From: a virus
Strand: one strand, 5' to 3'
IMG/VR virus record: IMGVR_UViG_3300007734_000719
Span: 1-51,064 of that record
DNA: 51,064 nt
In this document: one piece after another, positions 8,169-16,058 of the stretch
How positions within the stretch are numbered: the stretch's first letter is position 1
How the letters are laid out: each line of letters starts with the position of its first letter
The notes under the pieces: model-generated
The model's input: the letters and a program-made list of their open reading frames with translations, nothing else
Databases searched by the model: none
What the model was told of the DNA's origin: nothing
Made by a program: the position numbers and the translations under genes

Positions 8169-8366
8169 GTGTGGAATCTCTGGAGTAAAGCTTTAGGGGA
8201 AAAAGCATCGGTGCACAACCGAGAAGCCGATCTCATTGCTTTAATTCGTACTTTTATATTTGTTAGCTACTTTTTAACTAATTTGTTTATTGTTGCCGGT
8301 GTGGTAAGACACTGGAATGACGGACCAAAACAAGTTTTTTCCTCCGGGAATAACCGTTATAATTAG
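8169..8366 (+). CDS. Small single-span membrane protein
   Basis: A 65-aa protein with a GTG start 9 bp after the previous stop. One hydrophobic segment (LIRTFIFVSYFLTNLFIVAGV, about residues 24-45) with a basic/polar tail. Family not recognised; could be a virion assembly or holin-type membrane peptide. Confidence 0.5.
   Translation: MWNLWSKALGEKASVHNREADLIALIRTFIFVSYFLTNLFIVAGVVRHWNDGPKQVFSSGNNRYN
8358..8363 (+). promoter_or_regulatory. TATAATTAG element before the 201-aa gene
   Basis: TATAAT lies 24 nt before the GTG start at 8388, the same spacing class as at 4992, 28756 and 32924 (-). No matching -35 seen. Confidence 0.4.
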
Positions 8367-8387
8367 GGTACGTAAAAATCTTCAGCC

Positions 8388-8993
8388 GTGTTTGTTTTAA
8401 ACGGAAATCCCTTACCTTTGGACGTTCCTTTTGAAGCAGGGGATACCCTTTACCCAGCAAACTGGCTCCGATTATCTTCGCCTGAAGAACGGGCTGCTAT
8501 TGGAATCACAGAAGTCCCCGACTCACCTACTCCCTATTACGATCAGAGGTTCTACTGGGGATATACGGCTAGCGGTACTTTAATCCCCAAAGACCACGGA
8601 GTTCTAGTTTCTGGTTGGATTGATCAGACTCGTACGACCGCAAATACTCTGTTAAGTCCTACAGATTGGGCAATTGTTCGTGAAGTCGATAACGGAACCC
8701 CAGTATCCAGCGGCGTTAAAACTTGGCGTCAAGACATTAGGTATTCTTGCAACGATAAAGTACTGTATATCGGCACTACTAACAACACCGACGAGCTGGC
8801 AGCTTATATAACTGGATCTGGCTATCCAATGTGGCCCCAGTTAAATCCTCCCGTGGTCGAAACACCCAGTGAAGTTAATTCAGATGTTGTCTTCTCAACT
8901 AACTCCACATCAAGTGCCTTCGGCTCCAATGTTGTGTTTTCGTCTAGCTCCACCTCAAGCTCTTTCAGCTCTGATGTAAGCACTATTTTTTAA
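8388..8993 (+). CDS. Tail fibre-type protein with SPEER N-terminal module
   Basis: A 201-aa protein with a GTG start. Residues about 14-50 (FEAGDTLYPANWLRLSSPEERAAIGITEVPDSP) match the N-terminus of the 626-aa protein at 22958-24838 (FSAGNTLFPDNWLAKSTPEERQNIGITETPD). This module recurs in phage tail proteins. A middle domain (TLLSPTDWAIVREVDNGTPV...WRQDIR) is typical of tail-associated proteins with a C-terminal DWYVIR-like box. The end is Ser/Thr-rich with the near-repeat SDVVFSTNSTSSAFGSN. Virion role inferred. Confidence 0.65.
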   Translation: MFVLNGNPLPLDVPFEAGDTLYPANWLRLSSPEERAAIGITEVPDSPTPYYDQRFYWGYTASGTLIPKDHGVLVSGWIDQTRTTANTLLSPTDWAIVREVDNGTPVSSGVKTWRQDIRYSCNDKVLYIGTTNNTDELAAYITGSGYPMWPQLNPPVVETPSEVNSDVVFSTNSTSSAFGSNVVFSSSSTSSSFSSDVSTIF

Positions 8994-9091
8994 TCACAAC
9001 ACGGGCGTCTTTAAGTAATGTGAGCATGATGTTGAAGTGAAAGGATTAGTCTACTTGACTAAGAGGTGGTTGCTACAGCAAATTTTGATTT

Positions 9092-9991
9092 TTAACACGC
9101 CTCCATTAGGCCCGATTGAATGCCTGTCCGTCGAAGCTTTCGTAATGATCGCTGGACCACCTGACGGCAGTATTCGCGGCTACAGCTCAGCTGTCTAGCT
9201 ACCTCAGCTAGGGTTCGCCATTCGTTGCTGCCGTCGAGACCAAAACGCAACATGATCACTATGCGTTCCTTGGGCGTCAGATTGGCTTGATCTAGTAGGG
9301 TCCAGACGGCTGCGCTGCGTTCATCCAGCTCAGCTCGTTCCATTGGAGGCAGCTCTTCGCTGGGTAGCACATCGATCAATTCTGAAGGATCTGATTTTGA
9401 TTTCACTACTCCTTGCAGACTGACCGTGGTGCTACGTAATTCACAACCCAACAGCTCCTCCACTTCAGCCTGAGATAAATCCATGCATTCCGCTAATTCA
9501 GCAGCAGATGCTGAGCGACTTGAATCTTGAAGCAACCGAGCTTTAGCAGCTCTAAGTTTAGTTAATTTTTCATTAATATTTACGGGTATGCGGATTGTAC
9601 GGCTTTGGGTTGAAAGAGCACGGTTCAAGCCTTGGCGAATCCACCAATAAGCGTATGTGCTGAAGCGATTTCCCCGCGTGGGATCATATTTCTCCACGGC
9701 TCTGGTTAATCCAATTGTGCCTTCTTGGATTAAGTCCAATAAATCTAATCCTTTACCTTGATAACGCTTAGCTAAATTGACAACCAATCTTAAATTGGAT
9801 GTAATCATTAAATTCTTTGCTTTTTCACCTAGACGGACTGTTTTTTTCTCATCACTACTTAGGTGTTCACTCGGTTTCTGCGACAAAAGCGCCATGGCTT
9901 GTACTTTTCGACCCAAAGTAAGCTCTTCTTCAGGCGTAAGCAACTTGTGACGACCAATTTCGCCCAGAAACGCACTAAGTGAGCTGGTCAT
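9092..9991 (-). CDS. RpoD-like (cyanobacterial group 2 type) sigma factor
   Basis: A 299-aa sigma-70 family factor that directs RNA polymerase to promoters. Region 1.2 is at residues 5-35 (FLGEIGRHKLLTPEEELTLGRKV). Region 2 spans about 60-130, with the strongly conserved LLDLIQEGTIGL, FSTYAYWWIRQGL and RTIRIPVN. Region 3 spans about 140-215. Region 4 spans about 225-290, with LTPKERIVIMLRFGLDG and a -35-binding helix-turn-helix near 260-287. In the recognition helix SREYCRQVV replaces the usual SRERVRQIE, so -35 preference may differ. Length and sequence fit cyanobacterial non-essential group 2 factors, not T4 gp55. It stands alone on the - strand among + genes. Probably acquired from a host. 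Confidence 0.95.
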   Translation of the reverse strand: MTSSLSAFLGEIGRHKLLTPEEELTLGRKVQAMALLSQKPSEHLSSDEKKTVRLGEKAKNLMITSNLRLVVNLAKRYQGKGLDLLDLIQEGTIGLTRAVEKYDPTRGNRFSTYAYWWIRQGLNRALSTQSRTIRIPVNINEKLTKLRAAKARLLQDSSRSASAAELAECMDLSQAEVEELLGCELRSTTVSLQGVVKSKSDPSELIDVLPSEELPPMERAELDERSAAVWTLLDQANLTPKERIVIMLRFGLDGSNEWRTLAEVARQLSCSREYCRQVVQRSLRKLRRTGIQSGLMEAC

Positions 9992-10095
9992 GGCACAGGG
10001 TTCTGAATTTTAATAAGAGCTGGAGATTTTGGCCTCCGCAATGTAGTCTACCACTCTAATTTCTTGCTGCGCATATGGGATATGGAATTATTTTG

Positions 10096-10110
10096 AACAT
10101 TTTAAATGTT
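10096..10110. promoter_or_regulatory. 15-bp inverted repeat in divergent intergenic region
   Basis: AACATTTTAAATGTT, 7-bp arms around one base, between the divergent sigma factor and HNH genes. Could be an operator; no further support. Confidence 0.35.
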
Positions 10111-10172
10111 TAATTAAGAACTTATTTAGGTACTTTTACGGCTAGATTGTATGTAGCTGCGACTGCCGGATT

Positions 10173-10598
10173 TTGAGCGCCGCCGAGGAGAACGAGCTTT
10201 TATTTGATCTCAACTGCCTCCAAAGACGCACAGCCCGCAAACGGTTCAGGAAAGATATATTAGAAGCTTGGGACAATAAATGTGCATATTGTGATAGTGA
10301 CAGGGCACACACTTTAGATCATATTGTACCGCGAGCTAAAGGCGGATCAACAAAGCGTGGGAACCTGCTTGCTTGTTGCCCTACATGTAATTTGGCTAAA
10401 TCTGATATAGATATGCTGCTTTGGTATAGATCACAGACTTTTTGGACAGCAGAACGAGAAACAGCTATTTTTGATTGGCTTAGTTATAATCATGAACAAA
10501 GCATTGCTGCTAGAGAGTACGAACGAATCTGCAGAAAGCCCATTTCGCTTCCAAGTTCTGCCTCCGTGGATGAAAAAGAATCTGATCAGTCTGAATGA
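10173..10598 (+). CDS. HNH endonuclease with zinc-binding CxxC pairs
   Basis: A 141-aa protein, TTG start proposed. The core is compact HNH: AYCDSDRAHTLDHIVPRAKGG (C..C pair, then the DHI histidine), RGNLLACCPTCNLAKSD (second Cys pair and the final Asn/Lys). This matches the McrA-like HNH family common in cyanobacteria and their phages. It cleaves DNA; as a free-standing gene it is likely a homing or genome-exclusion nuclease. Confidence 0.88.
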   Translation: MSAAEENELLFDLNCLQRRTARKRFRKDILEAWDNKCAYCDSDRAHTLDHIVPRAKGGSTKRGNLLACCPTCNLAKSDIDMLLWYRSQTFWTAERETAIFDWLSYNHEQSIAAREYERICRKPISLPSSASVDEKESDQSE

Positions 10599-10601
10599 GA
10601 G

Positions 10602-10607
10602 TATAGT
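10602..10607 (+). promoter_or_regulatory. TATAGT element before the C1q-like gene
   Basis: TATAGTATAAG lies 22 nt before ATG 10630, the same spacing as the other TATAAT-type elements. Confidence 0.35.
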
Positions 10608-10629
10608 ATAAGTATCTAGTTTTAGCCGC

Positions 10630-11328
10630 ATGCCTCGTAAGAATCTTAGTAAAGCACTTGATTTTAGTCGTTCTGTATTACCTTTAAATGATCTCGTAAG
10701 TACTGTTAATGCCACTGAAGAAGATGTATTTTTAGTTTTAGATACTAACGAAATTCAAGCACTAGCTCAACCTAAACAAATTTCACTGAGCGGAGTATCT
10801 AACTCACTTGCTCAGTTACCCGCTTTTCAACAGAGTGTAAGTGGTATCGTTCAACAGTCTTTTCGTCAGCTTAACTTTGCTTATGGAAGTTTCTACGATA
10901 CATCACGTCAAGTAAGTTCTGGGACTACAAGCAAGAACTACATGCGTTGCAATACTGTTTCGCTGTCTTCTGATGGTATTACTGTTGCTTCTGGAACCTG
11001 TTTTATTGTTCCTGTTTCAGGTATTTATAATATTCAATTTTCAGCTCAGTTTGAAAAAACTGATGCCTCTAATGATGACGTAGATGTTTGGTTTGTTAAA
11101 AATAATACAGATTTACCTTGGTCAAATACACGATTTACTCTAACCGGCAATAACGGACATGCTGTTGCCGCGTGGAATTATTTTTTAACTGGCGCTCCAG
11201 GAGATAACTTTCAAATTGCTTGGTCCTCTCCTGCCGCCTCTGTAGTTGTCGCAGCCTATAGCGGGTTGACAAGTCCAACCCGCCCTAGTATTCCTTCTGT
11301 TATTGTTACTTTTAATCAGATTGCTTAA
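10630..11328 (+). CDS. C1q/TNF-like jelly-roll virion protein
   Basis: A 232-aa protein. Residues 1-85 are helical/linker-like (LSKALDFSRSVLPLNDLVSTVNATEEDVF). Residues about 95-232 have the pattern of a C1q-like beta-jelly-roll: SSDGITVASGTCFIVPVSGIYNIQFSAQF, then DVDVWFVKNN, AWNYFLTGAPGDNFQIAWSS and a final VIVTFNQI. Such domains decorate phage capsids or tails and bind glycans. Stop abuts the stop of the converging - gene. Confidence 0.65.
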   Translation: MPRKNLSKALDFSRSVLPLNDLVSTVNATEEDVFLVLDTNEIQALAQPKQISLSGVSNSLAQLPAFQQSVSGIVQQSFRQLNFAYGSFYDTSRQVSSGTTSKNYMRCNTVSLSSDGITVASGTCFIVPVSGIYNIQFSAQFEKTDASNDDVDVWFVKNNTDLPWSNTRFTLTGNNGHAVAAWNYFLTGAPGDNFQIAWSSPAASVVVAAYSGLTSPTRPSIPSVIVTFNQIA

Positions 11329-11517
11329 TCAACGTTTTGCCAATTTAGTAACAATACCTGCTACAACTTCAATTATTTTATAAAGTTTACCGTAAATTTT
11401 ATTATCGTTAGGTGTTGGAGTTAAGTTTACAATAATCAAAGCGGCGGCATGAAAAGCAGTACCTAGAGCAACTAACTCAGCACCGTGGAGGCCAAGGTAA
11501 GCGATTAAAGCTGACAT
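11329..11517 (-). CDS. Small membrane protein, holin candidate
   Basis: A 62-aa protein: hydrophobic helix LGLHGAELVALGTAFHAAALIIVNLTP (about residues 8-34), then polar and a second amphipathic segment IIEVVAGIVTKLAKR with a basic end. Size and position one gene from the endolysin fit a holin or lysis-associated peptide (inference), although the strand is opposite. Confidence 0.5.
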   Translation of the reverse strand: MSALIAYLGLHGAELVALGTAFHAAALIIVNLTPTPNDNKIYGKLYKIIEVVAGIVTKLAKR

Positions 11518-11543
11518 GATGAATATGAATGTTCAGCTCTATA

Positions 11544-11792
11544 TTAGCGAGAGAGTATCAGAGTGTCTATTTTGTCATTAATCGAACGCAGCCATGTCCT
11601 AATCTCATCTAAATCATTATTTAAATCTTTCTTAAGCACATAATCAATAGGTAATTTTTCAATCTTTTCTTCAACTGAATTTAATCGAGTCTTGATGTTT
11701 TCAAACCTTTTATCGGTTACTCGTTGCCTTTGTTCGTAGGTCCATCCAAAGAGTCCGATAGCGGCGGCAATTCCAGTCACTAAAGCCTCCAT
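11544..11792 (-). CDS. Small membrane-anchored coiled-coil protein
   Basis: An 82-aa protein starting at ATG 11792 (MEALVTGIAAAIGLFGWTYEQR); earlier starts at 11810 or 11819 are possible. An N-terminal transmembrane helix is followed by a heptad-rich helix (RFENIKTRLNSVEEKIEKL, then DLDEIRTWLRSINDKIDTLI). This resembles phage hemolysin-type or spanin-like small lysis proteins. It pairs with the membrane gene at 11329 and lies near the endolysin. Confidence 0.5.
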   Translation of the reverse strand: MEALVTGIAAAIGLFGWTYEQRQRVTDKRFENIKTRLNSVEEKIEKLPIDYVLKKDLNNDLDEIRTWLRSINDKIDTLILSR

Positions 11793-11878
11793 TGCCGCGC
11801 CCCCAAACATACAAATCAATTCTAACCACCCATAAGATTTTTTGTAGGCTAAACTAGGGGCATCGCATATTGAGTCGG

Positions 11879-12319
11879 ATGTCTGAATTTTCTAAAAATT
11901 TGTCGCTTGATGTTGTACTTGCCAGCGGTACCTCCACAGGTGGTTTGCAACGTACGACATCAACTCACTTCGATCAACGTCGGCAAGTTAGCGGCAGCGG
12001 CGTGGTTGTAGACGCGACTAATTCTAAGAAATACACAGTTGACGGATACTTTGGTCTCTCTGATTACTATCCCTTAACTGTTAACGGAACTGGTATTCTT
12101 CAAGTTAATGTCCGGGATCAATACAACGTTCGTGATGTAGTTATCTTAAATAGTGCTGGCGCTCCCGTTGTGTATGCTAAGCCTTCTAAGTTAAGCAGCC
12201 GCAATAATTCCACAACCCAGACCAGGATTTCCGCATCTGGGTCACATTATATGTACATCGAGTTGAACGGTCGCAGTGGGTGCGAGTATCGTATTGGGGT
12301 AGACGTTTATAACCAGTGA
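11879..12319 (+). CDS. Beta-rich protein, possible PPC-like domain
   Basis: A 146-aa protein (TTG at 11870 would add 3 residues). SDYYPLTVNGTGILQVNVRD and the end GSHYMYIELNGRSGCEYRIGV resemble bacterial pre-peptidase C-terminal domains, which are beta sandwiches for surface binding. No peptidase is attached. The stop overlaps ATG of the endolysin, so the two are translationally coupled and the protein may be virion- or lysis-associated. Confidence 0.5.
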   Translation: MSEFSKNLSLDVVLASGTSTGGLQRTTSTHFDQRRQVSGSGVVVDATNSKKYTVDGYFGLSDYYPLTVNGTGILQVNVRDQYNVRDVVILNSAGAPVVYAKPSKLSSRNNSTTQTRISASGSHYMYIELNGRSGCEYRIGVDVYNQ

Positions 12320-13560
12320 TGCGGACCTCTGCAGCCGGTGTTGAGCTTATAAAAAAATTTGAAGGATGCGAGCTAACGGCTTATCGTGACGCCGTGGGCG
12401 TTTTAACTATAGGTTACGGTCATACAGGTCCAGATGTAAAAGAAAATCAAGTTATAACTGAAAGTCGTGCTGAAGAACTTCTGCGTCAAAATCTTGAATA
12501 TTTTGAACGCGAAGTAAGTTCTGCTTTAACTGTTCCCGTAAATCAAAATCAGTTTGATGCTCTAGTTAGCTTTGCATACAACGTAGGTATTGGAGCTTTA
12601 AGATCTTCTACTTTGTTGCGTCTTCTTAACGAAAAGACCGACAAAAAAATTGTTGTTTCTGAATTTTTAAAGTGGACAAAAGCAGGAAGTCAAACATTGC
12701 CTGGGTTGGTTACCAGACGAAAAGCCGAACAAGAGTTATTCTTAAAGGGCGCGAAAAACGACATTTTGGCCCACACCATTATTGCTCAGCGTGATACGTG
12801 GCTCAAGCGTAAGCCTTTACAAGCTTCTGAGCTAGACGCCGTTGAAAAACTTTTTGTGCCCAAAGGCGCTGCACATGAGTGGAGTCAGATAAATATTTTA
12901 CCTGGCGAGACGCACTATAAAATTTCTTTATCTGCACAACCGGAAGCAACCTGGTGGTTTTTCCCCACGCACTGGAAAATAATTAACGATCCTAAAGTTG
13001 TTGAACAAAACCCCGTAGTAACTCACCCAAGTAAATTAGTACTAGATGTTCCTTACTATTCGCAGCGCGATAACGCCGTAGATCCGGAACGCACTTGTTT
13101 CAGCAGCTCCTGTGCAATGCTGCTCAAATATTTAAAACCTGGTAGTATTTCAGGTGATGACGAATATATTAATACAGTTTTTACTTTTGGAGATACAACG
13201 AGTGCTCCTGTTCAATTAGATGCTCTAGCGCATTACGGCGTGAATGCCGAGTTTAAACAAACTGGCGGTTGGACTGATATTGATTCTCAATTAGTACTGG
13301 GTATTCCAGTTCCGATCGGTATCTTGCACCATGGGCCTGCAAGTAACCCAACGGGTGGCGGCCATTGGATCATAGTTATTGGACGTAACGAGACCAACAC
13401 GGCTTATGTAGTTAACGATCCTAACGGTGAACTAGATTTAGTCAATGGTGGATACGTAAACTCCAACGGAAAGCATCTGGTATACTCAAAAAAGAATCTG
13501 TCTTCCCGTTGGCTTGTTGAAGGCCCCGGGTCTGGCTGGTTTATCAAAGCTAAAAAATAA
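12319..13560 (+). CDS. Two-domain endolysin: GH24 lysozyme plus C39-like peptidase
   Basis: A 413-aa protein. Residues 7-150 are a T4/lambdoid-type GH24 lysozyme: catalytic E15 (KKFEGCE), D24 (YRDAVG) and T30 (LTIGYGHT) keep the E-8-D-5-T spacing, followed by NQNQFDALVSFAYNVG. Residues about 235-400 form a papain-like C39 peptidase domain: LDVPYYSQRDNA, ERTCFSSSCAMLLKY with the candidate Cys near 260, GGHWIIVIG with His near 349, and NDPNGE near 366. One domain would cut glycan, the other peptide bonds of peptidoglycan. The start overlaps the preceding stop. Confidence 0.9.
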   Translation: MRTSAAGVELIKKFEGCELTAYRDAVGVLTIGYGHTGPDVKENQVITESRAEELLRQNLEYFEREVSSALTVPVNQNQFDALVSFAYNVGIGALRSSTLLRLLNEKTDKKIVVSEFLKWTKAGSQTLPGLVTRRKAEQELFLKGAKNDILAHTIIAQRDTWLKRKPLQASELDAVEKLFVPKGAAHEWSQINILPGETHYKISLSAQPEATWWFFPTHWKIINDPKVVEQNPVVTHPSKLVLDVPYYSQRDNAVDPERTCFSSSCAMLLKYLKPGSISGDDEYINTVFTFGDTTSAPVQLDALAHYGVNAEFKQTGGWTDIDSQLVLGIPVPIGILHHGPASNPTGGGHWIIVIGRNETNTAYVVNDPNGELDLVNGGYVNSNGKHLVYSKKNLSSRWLVEGPGSGWFIKAKK

Positions 13561-13569
13561 GGTCACACT

Positions 13570-13719
13570 ATGTCATCACGCAAAAAATTGGTTAAAGAAG
13601 CACTTCGTAATTTCTGGCTTTATACAACCGGAGAGATTGCTTATTTTCAGCTGTGGCTTAAGGAACGTAAGATCCGGAAACAAGCCAAAAAAGATCAAGA
13701 ACAATTTAAAAACCTGTAA
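13570..13719 (+). CDS. 49-aa conserved cyanophage peptide
   Basis: Reads MSSRKKLVKEALRNFW, LYTTGEIAYFQLWLKERKIR, then a Lys/Gln-rich tail. The pattern RKKLVKEAL...LYT..E.AYFQ.WL.ERK matches a short family I recall from cyanophages. Very basic, helical; function unknown. The end forms the 5' arm of the terminator hairpin. Confidence 0.65.
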   Translation: MSSRKKLVKEALRNFWLYTTGEIAYFQLWLKERKIRKQAKKDQEQFKNL

Positions 13720-13741
13720 GTAAGTCTTACAGGTTGTCTTT
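13711..13741 (+). terminator. Intrinsic terminator-like hairpin after endolysin operon
   Basis: AACCTGTAAG (13711-13720) pairs perfectly with CTTACAGGTT (13726-13735) around TAAGT, followed by GTCTTTATTTG. The 5' arm includes the stop of the 49-aa gene. Confidence 0.75.
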
Positions 13742-13792
13742 ATTTGCTTGCTGCGGAACGATGCTAGGATCTCTAGACAAGCAGGATCCACC

Positions 13793-14002
13793 GTGGACAC
13801 TGAAGGTTTTTTGATTGACTGGGATACGCAAGCAGAACAGCGAAAAGCTGATTTTATGGAGTGGTTGTACGAACTATACAATCCCGAAGATCATACATAC
13901 ACAGGACTTTGGGAGAAATATAAAGAAGACATTGCAAGTTATTTTAGGGATACGGTTATGCAAGAAGTTAAAGAAGCTAAAGAAGTTGCTATTACGGGAT
14001 AA
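13793..14002 (+). CDS. Small conserved cyanophage protein (DWDTQAEQRKADFMEWLYELY)
   Basis: A 69-aa protein, GTG start (V-DTEGFLIDWD). The acidic-aromatic helix TQAEQRKADFMEWLYELY and TYTGLWEKY resemble a short hypothetical family in cyanophages. The stop overlaps the next ATG (TAATG). Upstream TGCTAGGAT (13763-13771) may be an extended -10 element. Confidence 0.6.
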   Translation: MDTEGFLIDWDTQAEQRKADFMEWLYELYNPEDHTYTGLWEKYKEDIASYFRDTVMQEVKEAKEVAITG

Positions 14003-14316
14003 TGATTTCTGCTTTTTCAGTAGAAGGTCGTCCCGACCAAGAATTTTACGACTTGATCGGATGGTGTCTTATGAAGCTTGGAACTGCTAAAGATCAACCA
14101 GAGTGGGTTTGTCATTCGTGTGGGGTAACACACGGATTTTTATATCATCCCGAAATGGTATCTTATCGGACAGAAAATACAGAATACTCTACGTATCATA
14201 TGGGTACTTGTGGGGTGTGTGAAGCAAATGAATCAGTAACTGACCCCAGAGATTACGGTTATTTACTACCATCTTGGGAGATTGGGAAGTTAATTTGTAC
14301 CATTGCTAAGTACTAA
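14002..14316 (+). CDS. Small zinc-ribbon-like phage protein
   Basis: A 104-aa protein with two Cys pairs: WVCHSCG (about residues 35-41) and GTCGVCE (about 70-76), then VTDPRDYG. This is a treble-clef or zinc-ribbon layout of a family seen in cyanophages. One-base stop/start overlaps on both sides place it in a four-gene string. Role unknown. Confidence 0.65.
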   Translation: MISAFSVEGRPDQEFYDLIGWCLMKLGTAKDQPEWVCHSCGVTHGFLYHPEMVSYRTENTEYSTYHMGTCGVCEANESVTDPRDYGYLLPSWEIGKLICTIAKY

Positions 14317-14465
14317 TGGAAGATCACTTGCTTGAAAAGTGGCAGAAAATTAAAATTGCACTTGAACAAGCGAATAAAACTGATTGTTTTTTCTATAAAC
14401 AAGCTTGTAAAGCTTGTCGAGGGGAGCCTCTTAGTGAGCCTTTACAGAGGTTAAACTGTACATAG
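14316..14465 (+). CDS. 49-aa Cys-containing peptide
   Basis: Starts at ATG overlapping the previous TAA. MEDHLLEKWQKIKIALEQAN is helical; the end has C..ACKAC. Supported by coupled spacing in the operon. Function unknown. Confidence 0.5.
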   Translation: MEDHLLEKWQKIKIALEQANKTDCFFYKQACKACRGEPLSEPLQRLNCT

Positions 14466-14477
14466 ATGCCTTAGATT

Positions 14478-14708
14478 ATGACTGAGCGTAATCGAAATTA
14501 TAAAAAAGAGTATGAAGATTTTCATGCTACTGAAGCTCAGAAGAAACGCCGTGCGGCTCGTAATAAAGCTCGTCGAAGGTTAGAACGTGAAGGTCGAGTA
14601 CATAAAGGAGACGGTAAAGATATAGATCATAAAGATCACAACCCGGCAAATAACAGCGATGCTAACATTAGGGTGGTATCTCGTAGCACCAATAGGTCTC
14701 GGCAGTAA
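14478..14708 (+). CDS. Small HNH-like phage protein
   Basis: A 76-aa protein: NYKKEYEDFHATEAQKKRR, ARNKARRRLEREGRVHKGDG, then KDIDHKDHNPANNSDANIR and VVSRSTNRS. This is a widespread phage family with a degenerate HNH core (DHKDHNP...N.R). Often near packaging or structural genes. Likely DNA-binding; catalytic activity uncertain. Confidence 0.75.
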   Translation: MTERNRNYKKEYEDFHATEAQKKRRAARNKARRRLEREGRVHKGDGKDIDHKDHNPANNSDANIRVVSRSTNRSRQ

Positions 14709-15226
14709 TGGCAATTTTACCCAAGCCTGGTGAGAACAAGCTTCCCGCCGAAATGAAACCGATCGGTGGCCTTCAGGTGCTGCCTGCCAGCGTCATGGGG
14801 ACCAATACTCCGGGGGACATTGGTGTTCGTCGAGGCATGACTTTGGACGACTCAGGGCGGATCACAGCCCAACTTCAGCACGATCGTGGTGTTTATCCCA
14901 GGCCGCCCATCGGTCCTGTTGAGTATGGCGAAGGCAATATCAAGAAAAGTACCGAGCTGACCGGCGTGGCTGGGTATAACCAACGGCAGATACCTTTAAA
15001 GGACAGTGCTGATGATATGAGTCAGCTTCAGTACATGGCTTCCGTTGCTGCTAATACTCCTAAGCACCGGGAACTTCTGCGAGGTCTTACCTTAGGGCAA
15101 GGTCAGTACTTTTTAAATACTCAACAAATTTCGGATAATAAGATTGTTACAACCCATAATTCACCTACTAATTTGATGGCTCTGGCTAAAGTTAAAGCAC
15201 AGAAGCAAATTGCCAGCAATGGGTGA
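14708..15226 (+). CDS. Hypothetical 172-aa protein
   Basis: Starts at ATG overlapping the preceding TAA. Gly/Pro-rich N-terminal half (IGGLQVLPASVMGTNTPGDIG, with PRPPIGPVEYGEG), then a helical part (DSADDMSQLQYMASVAANTP). GC content is higher than the preceding genes. Structural or scaffolding role possible; family not recognised. Confidence 0.55.
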   Translation: MAILPKPGENKLPAEMKPIGGLQVLPASVMGTNTPGDIGVRRGMTLDDSGRITAQLQHDRGVYPRPPIGPVEYGEGNIKKSTELTGVAGYNQRQIPLKDSADDMSQLQYMASVAANTPKHRELLRGLTLGQGQYFLNTQQISDNKIVTTHNSPTNLMALAKVKAQKQIASNG

Positions 15227-15350
15227 AAATGATTTTCCTGTCCGGATGGCAGGTGCTCGCCTTGGCATAGATGCTGCGCGTATGGCTAGCACCACGCCGA
15301 GCGAGGTGACCCGTCGTCTGCGTTATCAAGAAGCATTTCCTCGCACCTAA
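15219..15350 (+). CDS. 43-aa peptide, last gene of + block
   Basis: ATG inside the end of the previous gene (8-bp overlap ATGGGTGA). Sequence MGENDFPVRMAGARLGIDAA, then RMASTTPSEVTRRLRYQEAF. Ends at the convergent terminator. Real by spacing and composition; function unknown. Confidence 0.55.
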   Translation: MGENDFPVRMAGARLGIDAARMASTTPSEVTRRLRYQEAFPRT

Positions 15351-15445
15351 AAAGCCCGCGTGGGTGGCTTAGTATTTGACGCCAACTAAGCGAAAGGCGG
15401 GCTTGTATTAGGCCCGCCCAGAAGTTCGCCTAGCTTCCGCGTTTT
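15351..15445. terminator. Convergent bidirectional terminator with alternative stems
   Basis: AAGCCCGC (15353-15360) pairs with GCGGGCTT (15396-15403). Nested inside is GCTTAGT/ACTAAGC. GGCGGGC can instead pair with GCCCGCC (about 15412-15418). Read on the - strand the outer stem ends GCGGGCTTTTT, a U-run terminator for the - operon. Read on + the last T-run is CGCGTTTTTT at about 15439-15446. Confidence 0.7.
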
Positions 15446-15449
15446 TTAA

Positions 15450-16058
15450 TCATAACATGCTATTCCAAGGGTCAATCCTTTTTTCATCATTCTTATCATT
15501 ACTTAATGGTTGGAGAGGCATCAAACCCGTGGGCATTGGGGAGCTAGCTTGGTTCCTCGCTTGATGTGCTGCTAATAGAGTCAATCGCTGCTGTAGCGCA
15601 CCGATCTGGCCCATCAAAGATTCAGTCTGTGCAGCAGCCCAGTTCTGAGCATTTGCCGTCAGTTCGGACAGAGCGTTTTTTGGATGAGGAAATGAATAAA
15701 TAAGAGTGTCGTTAGCGGTTATCCGTTGTCCCTTTTGTTCTGTTGCTAGATTATCTAGAAATTCTAAGATTCTGTCTAGAGGCACTCCGGTGTGTACTGA
15801 CAGTTGTTGAGGAGAGATGATACCTTTGTTGGACTCATAAAGCTGACTAAAGGAAGCAGTAACTTGAGTGGCCTCAAGAGCTTCTTGTTCTTTAGAGCGT
15901 TTTTGTTCTCCAAGCAGCGACATTCCCGCCAAAGCTCCACCCGATGCCGCCAAGACTGACGAAAACACCTGTGGGGCAAAGGCAGCTGAAGACAGGCTTG
16001 CAACGACTGCGGTAGCCAAAGCACCGCTGAAAAACAATTTAGTTGGATGTTCCGTCAT
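15450..16058 (-). CDS. Membrane protein with cytoplasmic helical/winged-helix-like part
   Basis: A 202-aa protein from ATG 16058. Two hydrophobic N-terminal helices (FFSGALATAVVASLSSAAF, about residues 8-27, and SSVLAASGGALAGMSLL). A domain follows with GIISPQQLSVHTGVPLDRILEFLDNL, like a winged-helix or MarR-type motif, then a Gln/Ala coiled coil. It overlaps the 3' end of the primase gene by 20 bp and is the last gene of the replication operon. Possibly tethers replication to the membrane (inference). Confidence 0.6.
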   Translation of the reverse strand: MTEHPTKLFFSGALATAVVASLSSAAFAPQVFSSVLAASGGALAGMSLLGEQKRSKEQEALEATQVTASFSQLYESNKGIISPQQLSVHTGVPLDRILEFLDNLATEQKGQRITANDTLIYSFPHPKNALSELTANAQNWAAAQTESLMGQIGALQQRLTLLAAHQARNQASSPMPTGLMPLQPLSNDKNDEKRIDPWNSML

